NCBI GenBank assembly: GCA_019648995.1
Contig: BLXT01004673.1
Span: forward strand, 616,292 to 650,752
From: Plakobranchus ocellatus
Lineage: Eukaryota > Mollusca > Gastropoda > Plakobranchidae
Direction of reading: 5' to 3'
DNA length: 34,461 nucleotides
Positions 1-11,100 of this stretch are shown one piece after another. The position numbers were made by a program, and so were the translations under genes. The first letter of the stretch is position 1. Each line of letters begins with the position of its first letter. Under the pieces are notes generated by a model that saw only the letters and a list, made by a program, of their open reading frames with translations, did not search any database and was not told the origin of the DNA.

Positions 1-443
1 AAAAAAAAAAAAGAAGATGTATCTATTTGGTACAACAAAATAACGATAAGTATTGGGCCTAGAGGATGTAGGTGAGAATTGAGTCCTGAAGGCCTCAGTT
101 AAACGACCTCTAAACTCTGGTGGGACCTTATACACGGAAAAAGGAACATAATTATTGAAGAGAAAGCAAATATGCTTGACATTATTCCACATATAAAATG
201 TTTGCTCTTTAAACAGCCAATCACAAATAAACACGTCTGTATAAATATAATTATTCAAACTAAAAAGAAAAAAAAGAAGATAAAATTGCACCACTGGCAA
301 TAATCAAGTTAAACTGATGCATCCTATATTTTTAAAAAATAACCTTCCATTGTTGTAAAGCAAGGTCACTGAAAAACTAACGAACACAATGTTTTTTTTC
401 TCATATGTCTTCACTCTTCATCTCTTGTTCTGAGTCAATGGCA

Positions 444-562
444 GCACAGTTGATAGCAAAATAGCCCTAAGATCTGTAGGGATCCTTCTATAGCAGATTT
501 GAGCACTACTCCCACGCCCCGCCTTGAAAGGGCCTATTGGCCAAGATCAACATTATTGGTAG
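444..562 (+). mobile_element. Diverged SINE copy (family B)
   Basis: This segment aligns by eye with the SINE at 31305-31430. Both share cacagt.gatagc near the start, then a ctgnagggatccttct block, a cgccn...gggcc block and a gatcaac/gatcacc tail. The B-box part has decayed (gatttgagcact). It lies in the last intron of the PQ-loop gene, about 60 bp before the acceptor. Confidence 0.5.
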
Positions 563-625
563 AGACGCCATACACAAATCCCAAACCAACTATCTATATC
601 TCCCTCACTGTGTCTCTCCCCTCAG

Positions 626-880
626 ATAAACTGGTTGTACAAGTGTTATAAAGAGGAAGGACGGACGTATTTCTCCACAAAGACATCTCTCACCCTCATG
701 AACATGAGCTGTGTGAGCCGCCTCCTCACGTCCCTGGTCGACACGGGAGACTCGCTGCTCATCTACTTCTACCTGCAGGAATGCATCCTCAACACAGTGC
801 TGACCATCCAATGCATTCACTACCACCGCAAGCGCCAGAGGCCTTCACTGGACAGGCGGTCAAGCCGGTCATCGGGATAG
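626..880 (+). CDS. PQ-loop family membrane protein (SLC66A3/MPDU1-like), last coding exon
   Basis: A pyrimidine-rich acceptor ending ctcag (621-625) opens an exon read in frame as INWLYKCYKEEG... to a TAG stop at 878-880, about 84 residues. The central part, SRLLTSLVDTGDSLL, followed by a hydrophobic helix ending LNTVLTIQCIHYHRK, matches the C-terminal end of PQ-loop proteins. It recalls the RI(I/F)T(T/S)L...(T)(N/G)D and LN...(Y)(R/W)K pattern of SLC66A3 (PQLC3), and the ETGD stretch of MPDU1. These are small seven-helix membrane proteins of endomembranes; MPDU1 is needed for use of mannose-P-dolichol in the ER. Only the last one or two helices and a basic Arg/Ser-rich cytosolic tail lie here; earlier exons are left of the window. 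Base composition is markedly more GC-rich than its surroundings, as expected for a real exon. Which of the two families it belongs to is not settled, so no symbol is given. Confidence 0.68.
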   Translation: MNWLYKCYKEEGRTYFSTKTSLTLMNMSCVSRLLTSLVDTGDSLLIYFYLQECILNTVLTIQCIHYHRKRQRPSLDRRSSRSSG

Positions 881-1421
881 GCGCTGTCTCTGTGTGACAA
901 TTGACTGTCAACAAAATTACAATCCAATAAGAGATTAAACCTCAGCTCTGGATCATTCCTACTGGAACATGGCTCAGGGCCTCCTGTTTGCTCACAAATC
1001 TAAAGGACTGAAGTTCAAACCCTGAATGGCTTCCACGTGCCTGTGAACTCTATTCTCTGACAAGTAATAGAGACTTAAATTCTCAATGAACAAATCTATA
1101 AAACAACACAAATGTAAATATTTTTACATGTTCTGTAATGTAAAATTCTACTGAAAAGATCTCCAAACAAAGCAATACTAGTCCATGTGTATAACATACA
1201 CTGGATTCTGGATAAAATCAACACTTGGGGATCAAAATAATTTGTTGGCTATAAGATAACTTAAGTAAGGAATGACTTTGACATTAAAAATCATGAAAAA
1301 CAAAATATGACTGCAAAAACAGGTCAACTTAAGCAAGGATTTCCCTTAAAAGGTTTACTTGAAATAAACTTTGCTGTGTAATTTTCTCCTTTAAGTTATT
1401 TTGACTGTTTGAAAAAATAAA
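881..1421 (+). other. Probable 3' UTR of the PQ-loop gene with AATAAA signals
   Basis: AT-rich, stop-filled sequence follows the TAG stop. Two canonical polyadenylation hexamers lie at 1363-1368 and 1416-1421, the second followed by a GT-rich stretch (tgtttgtga). Either could end the transcript. The limits are inferred. Confidence 0.4.
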
Positions 1422-4116
1422 TGTTTGTGACTGAATATCAGGTCTTAGCCTGACACATGAAACTAGAACAGATCCTAGTCACAAACACTGATCTATATTT
1501 TCTGAAAGTGAAACATTATTTTTACCAGGATTGTCATTTACAGCACAGCTAACCAGAGTTGGCGCAAATGTTGGAAGAGACTGTAAATTCCTGTAAATCT
1601 TGTATAATACAGAGACACTTGATACGCTCAATTGAGAGGAAAATTTGATTATGATGGAAAACCAGACGCCTTAAGTGTTACCCATTCCTAAATCAAAGAG
1701 AAATAATAACTTAAGAAATCATTATCTAGACCCATTTTTAAGGATATATTAATTTTTTTAATTTTTTTTTTTTTTTACCAACTTTTTTTTTTTTGTTAGA
1801 CTTTTTTTAAAAACATATTTCATTCATTTCATTGTGTGGTTAATTTAAATATGATATTACTAATTGAGGGAAAAAATTTTTAAGAAAATTGTTCTCCTTT
1901 CAATGTGCATGCACAACTCGGCTTAGGCTTTTCAGAAAGATGTTCTGAAGAAAAAAAAATTCTTATAAGGCATTCTTGACAAAAGGAATTAAACCTCATC
2001 TTTTTATTGCAGCACACATTAATCCTGTAACTCAGTATTGAGAGGTTATGAATCTTCAAACTCTATCAATATCAATATCAGATCAATAGGCATGTGTACA
2101 TAGTTTGTTTCTAAGCACAGATATAGAGAGCTCCTTTGACATAGTGAACTCTGTGACAATCTGCCATTTAAATCAAGCCTGAGGCGAAAAGCCTGGAAGG
2201 AATCATGAGCTGATAAAGAATTTACAATCTTATGCTGTCACCTTCTTTTGTTTATTAAATCTGGCCATAATAAAAAGGTCACATATGAGGGAAAAGAAAA
2301 AGGCTTCACCTATTCAATTGAACAATTTTCGTCAGAAGCCAGAGTCTATATTATATGGCTGTGTAACTATAGATATTGTTTACAACATTGGATGAAATTT
2401 TGTAGGTTTGGAAACAGTCCCCTTAATACTTTTGCTTTTAAAATAATTGACCATACATGGCCAGCAGTGCCAAGTTTACGCATATCATACAAGTTCCGAT
2501 TTAGATTATAAAAATACTGATAAAGAAGATAGAAGTTGTGGGTTTGATTTTTAAAGTATTGATCAATAAAATTAAAGATGCCATTGAGATCTTAAAAATA
2601 TTAAGTTATAGAATAGAAGTTGTGGTTTAGATATAGGCCATTTTGAAGTAAAAACTAAAAATCCAAGTATATCATACAAACCAAATAGCTCCAACCGCAA
2701 GAAATGTTATTTAATATTTTTTTAGAATTTTCATCCGTTTACATAAATTAAATTTCAAAATATTTATAATGAAATGAAAGAAATTTTAGTCAAGTATCCA
2801 TAGACAATTCTAAAATTTACGAAAAAATTTTTTAATACTGATAAAAACAACAAAAAACAACTCAAAACAAAGACACTTCCATTTTTTTGCAGAAAAAAAA
2901 ACAAAAAGCGATAGTATAAGTGTAGTTTTGACAATTTATAGGCCACCAGTTGTGGAATCTTTGCAATAAGAATTATTCTTAAAGGCTAAAAATTCAGTCA
3001 TAATGATCAATTTTAACCTTTTTTTTTTATTTTAACATTCCTTAATTCTAACCTTTTAACATCTATATCTTATTCATGTCATAAATCATTTATTACACTA
3101 GCCTCTACTAATACATGCTGGCCTCATGAACCACACACACACACACACAAAGCTTCAACAAAGACTTTTTCCTATCAAAATTTCAGCAAAATTTAGCAAA
3201 AAGGTCACCAATACTAAACTATCTTTTTTTCAAACACCTATCTAAAGGCCTATGTTCTGGCAGAGACTAGTGTGTCATCGTTTCACCTGAAATTGTGTAA
3301 AGTATGGTTGTTCATAAAATATTGATGGATATGACATGACACATGTGATTCAATATTACTTTTGCCATTATCAAATTTAGTAATTAAAACGAATTCTTTA
3401 ACCAAAATGTAAAGTTGTGTACAAAAAATATTGAATAAAAAATTTACATATTACTTTTTTCTTTCTTTAAAAATCAATGCATGAAAATGTAAAGAAATAA
3501 ATGATTAACATTCAAGAGATGGATATGTTTTGTTTTTGTTTTTTTTTTATGACAAGACTAAAGTAAATGAAATCAAATTCCTTTCAAAACAATGATTTTC
3601 AATAATAGAACAATCTGTAAAGGGAAAAGAAAACTTCAATAATCTCTATATGAGTATAACTTACAAGTAAAAACATTATTTGTAAATAACTTTCAAATGT
3701 TAGGACAATGTCTGCATTAAAATGTTCTTACTTCATGACAGCAAAGAGGTTTCATTTTTTTCTTTGAACAGAATTTTTTTCTAACCTCAAGTAGTAAGAA
3801 AATGCAAAACAAAAATGGAACTCTGGTTGGAATAAAAAAGTTGATATAAGATCCAGGGCAAAGGAGACATTCTGACAAAAAGTTAACAACAAGACCTTTA
3901 CGAAAAAAAAAGTGCATTCTAACATCTCTTTCTGCAAGTAATTAATATATATCTCCAAACATGAATTTCTTGATTTCAAAGAGAGCGTTGAAAATTGGAC
4001 ATAAAAAATGGAATCATTTTAGGCCACAGTAAATAACTTCAAATGTCACCTTACAAAAAGCCTGCAGGCACAAGATTTCAGTGTCGCTTTGTTTCAAACG
4101 CTATAAGACCTGAGGT
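1422..4116. other. Convergent intergenic region, AT-rich, no gene seen
   Basis: It contains long A/T runs (for example 1750-1810 and 3530-3550) and a (CA)9 microsatellite at 3132-3149. Minus-strand AATAAA hexamers (plus TTTATT) lie at 3026-3031 and 3089-3094 and could end the kinase transcript. Open frames such as 2248-2511 and 2764-2946 are low-complexity, with no splice or family support. The 3' UTR of the kinase probably occupies the right part. Confidence 0.5.
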
Positions 4117-4364
4117 CTACACACAGCTCTCCAGAATCAGGTACCAGAGCAGAGCCTGCATCACACCAGTTCCAAAGCGAAATGTTTTTAGCACAGTGGC
4201 ATAGTGTGTTCTGGCCCTGACAGCGGCCATGGCTGAAGCTAGTCTGTCTGGGCCAAGGAGAGTTGATAGCAAGCTAAAGATCTCTGCATGGATTTGTTTC
4301 TTCTCTGAAGTTGAGGCAGAGACATAGAACTGGTACACTGTCTTTTCTATTTTTAGCTGAGCAG
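4117..4364 (-). CDS. NEK kinase last exon (C-terminal segment and stop)
   Basis: The acceptor is tgttattcccag, whose CT completes the Ala codon begun in exon 10. A second AG eight bases on would break the frame. The exon encodes AAQLKIEKTVYQFYVSASTS, a helical-looking segment (KKQIHAEIFSLLSTLLG) and an end rich in aromatic and hydrophobic residues, MQALLWYLILESCV, before TAG at 4119-4117. Its GC content is clearly above the flanks. This segment resembles a small helical domain but I cannot name it. Confidence 0.66.
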
Positions 4365-6509
4365 CTGGGAATAACAGGAAAGGAACAAATAAATGTGATT
4401 AAATACAACGCTGAAATCACATGGTGCAAATAGAGAATTTAGAATATAGATAACTATGCTTAGATGCATACTTTTTATATCAACAAAAACTAGAATAGTT
4501 AAAATATTTTGTTGTTTGAGGTTACTTTTTGTGCTAAGACAAACTAAAGCAGCAAATTTGACAGATTTGAAAGAAATAAGCATGCCCACTGCAAGAATCT
4601 AGACATTTTCCCAAGTTCATTAACACCCCCTGAATCTCACAACAGGAAATCTAATTTTTCTTTCATCATATCGTGAGTCATAGTATCTCCAGCAAGATAG
4701 GCAGGAAAGAGGAGTGCATGTTTGTATGCGTGTGAGTAAATGCTTTGTGTGTTGTGTGCATTAAGAGTAAGTTTAACTTGCTGGCCTACCAGGTAAGGTT
4801 GATATTGATAGCACATAGAAGAGAAAACAGAGATGTAGGCATGGTGGCATTGACTTGTGATAAAGTTAACTATTGTATTATATTGTGGCTATTGTAGATA
4901 AGGGACTGTAGGGGCCTGCTATGGGCTACAGTATGTATGTTAACACACTTTTGTAATGAAGATTGGGGAAAGGAGGAGGATATAGTAATTTATTCATGGC
5001 TGGTCGATTTCTCAGTGGACAGTCAAATATTAAAAATTCAAGGTTTGAACAAGCACTTCTGCATTAATCTCCAGTGGTGCATACATGCCATGGGTACAAC
5101 AAGGGTTGACAGAGCAATATTGGATCAATCCCCATTGGTACATCAACTTATCAAGGCCAGAGGTGCAATATTGCAATGACAATCCCTGCTTTTTGTACAC
5201 GCATAAAAATACCAAAAGATGTATGCGACTTCAAGAGAAAGTTCACATTTGTGAAAGTGTTAATTATGAGCAGTCTCTTTCAGCTTTTTGCTTCGTTGTA
5301 GTTAGATATTGATTGTACACCAAGCAAGATAGTAGCCTTAAGGGAAAATTCTTCTCCAAAGGGTTCTGCGATGCAAGCTAATTTTTCTATTTATTTCAAA
5401 TCGACATTTTAGTTGCATTTTTGTTTTGTTTTGCTCAAAATATCATCTTAGAGTCTTCAATTGAGGTTTGTGAAACATTCTTTTAAAAGAAAATAACTTG
5501 AGGGTTATCAATTCTACTTATGTTTCTACAGCCACAATTTAAAAATTACTTTTGTGCTGAAACTACACATGATTACATGCAACACATCTGATGAGTCACA
5601 TAGATGTGCAGTGCTACCATAAAATGAAGGCTTGTTTTCTTTTGCAGAAACAAGTCTTCTTAATATCTATACAATCCTCAAAGGTCTCTATTCAGAAATT
5701 TCTCATAATGGTTGGTGGGATCTGGCAGTGTTTGATGTTATTCAATATTCATTGATTAGAAATTTTCTTTCCATGGTCGTTGCTGCTGCCATAAAACATA
5801 CTATTTTCTCACCATACCAAACTTACAACAAAAGAATATTCCTCCTTACCTTTACTCAAGTCAATGTCTTCACACTCATTCTGGGTTTCTTCTGTTGCCT
5901 CTTCAGATTTTCTAAATTTAGATTCCATTGCCACTTTCAGTAAGTTTAGGCGAGGTGCATTCACCTTTAGAGAGTGGAACAGAAAGAACAATTTTGTTGT
6001 GCTGTCAAGTCCTAAACTAAAACCTCACCTTGCATCTACTTCACATTTCTCTGTGGACACCAATCAGAAATTTGAATTATAAACAGTAAGCTGTTTTTTC
6101 TTTTTTATTAGCTTTGCCAGGATGAAAACTTTAATCTGAACAAGAATTACCTTGAACTCCAGAGTTCAAATATAACAATCAGAAACAATTTTATTTCCAA
6201 CAAAAGCAGCACATTGATATCATGAAAACATTTTGCTATAATTTTGGCTTCCAACACTGCTTTACAGAAGACAGAAAACATAAGACAACAATAATGTTTA
6301 GTACAGAGGATACATACAATTATTAGCTGCCTATAAAAATCCCAAAAGATCCTTGATTTTTATTACATATTCTCAAGTGTAGCAATTTGATGCTTTCTTC
6401 TGTCTTGACTTTAAGACATTTATCGACTTATTTAGCCCTCAGTCAAACTTGACTTGAAAGAATATGACAAAATGAGAAAGCTTCTTTATGAAATAAAAAC
6501 CCCAATGGC

Positions 6510-6549
<40 letters not shown>

Positions 6550-8084
6550 TAAGATGCAAGCAATACAAGTAACTTTTTCATCACATAAAAGGAACATAAA
6601 AATATTCTGCCATGATCAGACCTGCCTACTTGAAAATGGCTCTAATTGGGACAACTCAAGTCAAAAATAGAAACTTTCCATAAAAAAAAAGGTACACCCA
6701 AAGTTTTTGACATTAACTTACAAACAAACAACAGAAAATGTCAAAGATTAATTTACTAATCTATCAAATTGTATGCAGCAGCTATCTTTATTATTAGAAA
6801 AGTAATACAATACTCACTCGTCAACCTTTCACAGGTAGACATAAAGAGGAAACTGTTAATTAAAACAAAGCCTTTAACTATTGAGAGACTAAGAATAGAC
6901 TCTCCGCAGTCTCACAAGTGGTTCTGAAGTTAGCTATCCCAGTTCTCCATTCTTTAGAATGAGCAGCACCTCCAGAGTGTTCTCTTTGAGGCAGGATCTC
7001 TGGTCTGTCCTAATCTGCCTCACTACTGAGAAGATCCTCTTACAGCCGGCACTGCTGTGAGGAATGGTCAGGAGACCCTGTGTAACTCTGGCCAATGTCA
7101 GAGCTACTGATTGACCGTTTTCATCTGCCACATGTTTTAACTCTTCCCACCACATCCATAATTCCACAAGATAGATCTAGGAGTGTTTCAGGATCCAATC
7201 CTAAGTATTCCAGCATTAGCTGAGATTTGCTGACTCCTAAAAAAAATTAAAAGTAAAATAATAAATTAACTTAAAAAACGAAACTGAACAGTCATATTAT
7301 CAGTACAAAAATATGGTTCACAGACATATGAAGAGAGGGGCGAAGAAAAAATATAACAACAACAACAGAGCAACAGGAATTGGGGGCAATCAAACTAGAC
7401 CCTCATAGAGGTGAGAAGAAAAAATATAGCAACAACAACAGGACAACAGGAGTTGGGGGCAATCAAACTATATCTTCATAAAGGGGAGAAGAAAAAATAT
7501 AGCAACAATAAAGGACAACAGGAGTAGGACAATCACTCTTTCGTTCCGAATTCCTCCAAAGTTCCTCTTTGTCTGTGGTACATTACCCTTCTTTTGTGTT
7601 GTCCAATTGTTGGAACATCTTTTACAATACTGCATTCATCCTCCAAGCTTTTGTCTAAAGCCGTGTTCAATCTTAGTCGCAGCTGGTAACTCATGCTACC
7701 TACAGAAATAATGCAGATTATTATAGCATGTTGCATATTTAATTATCCAAAAATAATGATCCCTTAACAAAATACTTGTTATCTCCGCTTTAAAAACAAA
7801 AAATCTTTGAATCAATTCCTGTCATAGTTCCAGCTAACATTCTATTTCGACAAAGAGTAACATCTGATAATTTATACAAGAGGGGCTGAATAAATTCGTG
7901 TGAATGTATTTCATAAACTTTTCAACAAGACAGCACAACAAAGATGACACCTATAAGCAGAGACAGTGTCTTCCTTGGCCTATTCAAAGGACATGTTGTG
8001 CAATCTACTGCCCAGTTAGTCAATACAAGGGATAGGGCCTACCACCATATCATAAGAAGATAGAAAGAGAGAGAAAGAGATATG

Positions 8085-8177
<93 letters not shown>

Positions 8178-11100
8178 CATAGAAAATTTAAGCCTCCTAT
8201 AAAAAAAAAATTAAATTTTAAAAAAGTGCAATAAGAAGATACATGATACTTGCGCCTAGTGTACATTATCCGTAGACCAACAGTTTCTTTGCACATAACA
8301 GAATCCTATGGTTTTCCCACAAATAGCATTAGGTTAGATAAGAACATGTATGTCTGACGCCTTTTCTATCAGTTCTCGTTTATAAGAATATAAATGTGAT
8401 GGGTAGCATTAACACCTCACTAACCGGATCATGTAGATCTTAATCTAGATCTTCGCCGAAGATATGAATCACTTAGAATAATCATTTTGTAACATACACA
8501 TTTGAAATCAACACTGGTGCATTAAATTAAACAAAAGATCAGCTAGTTGTAGTGTTCTTTCTTCAATATTAACACAACATGAAAGCACGTGGTACAGAAC
8601 ATCATAAAGAAAACAATCGCGCCATTGTAGGTTATGCATATTCGATCTTTTTCGTGCTATGTAGCATACTCCTTTGCTTTCCCCACAATTAGCTCTAGGT
8701 TAGATCGGAGAATACCTATCGCCTTTTTTTGCTTTGAACATTTAAGAATCATAAATTTAACGGGGTAAAATAAGACCCACTAACTGGACTTTGTAGGTCT
8801 TAATCTAGATCCTAGCACTAGTTGTGAACCACTAAGAAAACATTGTATCTTAACGTACAAATTCGAAGTTTAACAATAAATTACAACTGGCACGTCGAAT
8901 TAATAAAAGATCAGCCAGTGGTATTGTCTTGTTCAATATTGACACAACAAGAAAGCATGTGTTTTGGCACATAAAAAAAAATAACCTTTGCGAAAATCGC
9001 GTCTATGTACGTTATGCAAATGCGAGTGTTTTCGTCATACGCAACATACACCTACGCTTTTCCCACAAATATTCCTGGGATTGATCGGAACATACCTAAC
9101 ACCTCTTCTTGCAACGAACATTTAAGATTCATATATATTGACATAAAAGAAAGCACGTGTTACGGCACATCATAAAAAAATAACCTTTGCAAAAATCGCG
9201 ACTTTGTATGTTATGCAAATACGAACGTTTTCGTGCTTCAAAAATACTCCTATGCTTTTGAACTCTAATAGCCCTAGTTTCACCGCCAGTTGGGAATCAC
9301 TAAGAAAACATTGTAACATAACGTACAAATTTGAAATCTAACAATAAATCACCACTGGCACGTTGACTTGAGAAAAGATCAGCCAGTGGTTTTTTTCTTT
9401 GTTTAATGTTGAAACAACAAAAAAGCATGTGTTATGGAACAACATTACAAGTGGTGATTTATTGTTAGATTTCAAATTTGTACGTTATCTTACAATGTTT
9501 TCCTACTTCATTTAATTACGAGCCTATTCGTCATATGTTATATCACATATTCTTTTCCCATAAATAGCCATTGGTTAGGTTGGAACATACCTATCGCCTT
9601 TGCTATCACGACCCATTTAAGAACCATAAATTTCACGAGAGAAAATAAGTCTCGCTATGTGGACTTTGTAGGTCTTAACCTAGATCTTAGCACCAGTTAT
9701 TAATCCCTAAGAAAACATATTATGCTTTTCCCACAAATAGTCGTGGGCCAGATCAGAACATACCTAACACCTCTTCTTGCATCCAACATTTAAGATTCAT
9801 AAATTTAAGGGGGAAAAAATAAGATCCACTAACTGGACTTTGTAGGTCTTAATCTAGATCTTAGCCCCAGTTGTGAATCACTAAGAAAACATTGTATCAT
9901 ACCGTACAAATTTGAAGTTTAACAATAAAGTACAACTGGCGCATCGAATTAAGAAAAGATCAGCCAGTGGTATTGGTCTTTGTTCAATGTTGAGACAAGA
10001 AAGCATGTGTTAAAGCACAACACTACAAGAAAAACCTTTGCGACAATCGTGACTTCCTACTTCATGTAATTACGAGCGTATTCGTCATATGTTACATCAA
10101 TGATTTCCCATAAATAGCCACCGGTTAGATTGGAACCTACCTAAAGCCTTTATTATCATGACCCATTTAACTCTTAGTGTCCGGCTCGCCACATGAGGTG
10201 GCGGGGAGCTGGTACCAAAAGGACGGCTCGACACATGAGGTGGCGGGAGAGTTTTCTTTATTTAACACCGTATCTAATCCAATCCACTTTTATTTTCAAC
10301 CATTTCTATTTATAAAACTCAAATTTATAACCATCAGAAAGCCCATTTATTACTCTTTATTTTGATAGGTAGTATGCTGTTATCAGATAATTAGTACAAA
10401 AGTTATTGTACATTATATTAGGTCTATGTAGACAACTGCCTCGGCTCTCCAAAACACCTCCGTCCAAACGTGGATTTAGGCCCTCGGACACTAAGAGTTA
10501 AGAACCATAAATTTCACGAGAAAAAATAGGACTCTAACTGGACTTTGTAGGTCTCGACCTAGATCTTAGCACCAGTTATTAATCCCTAAGAAAACATTGT
10601 ATCTTAACGCACAAAGTTTGCAATCTAACAATAAATTACCACTGGCGCATCGAATTAAGAAAGCATGAACTTGTAGTATTGGTCTTTGATCAATGTTGAA
10701 ACAACAAGAAAGCATGTGCTACGGGGCATCATTTAAAAGAAAAAAAAAAAAACTTTGTGGCGATTGCGCCTTCGTAAGTTTTGCAAATACAAGCGTTTTC
10801 GTCATACTTAACATAGATCTATACTTTTCTCACAAATAACCTTAGTTTGGACACGGCCAGGCCAATGCTTTTATTCTCAATATTTTAAGAAAAAGTTTAA
10901 TCATACTCCGAAAAAAAAAAATATACCTTAATACCTGGACCTTGGCAATTCAAATTAAAGTAAAGCTGAAAATGATGAGTCAATGAAAACAGCACAGTTC
11001 TACAGCGTACACGTTTAAGATCTGATAATCAATCACCTCGGGCGCATCCCCTTTATATAGATCAGCTTGGTACATTGTTCTTTGCTCAATATTGACACAA

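Noticed and set aside
2248..3979. Several 60-87-codon frames in the intergenic region
   Set aside because: AT-rich, rich in Phe/Leu/Lys, without splice or homology support; expected by chance at this composition.
10177..10365. 62-codon frame
   Set aside because: It lies wholly inside the 327-bp MITE, which is non-coding.
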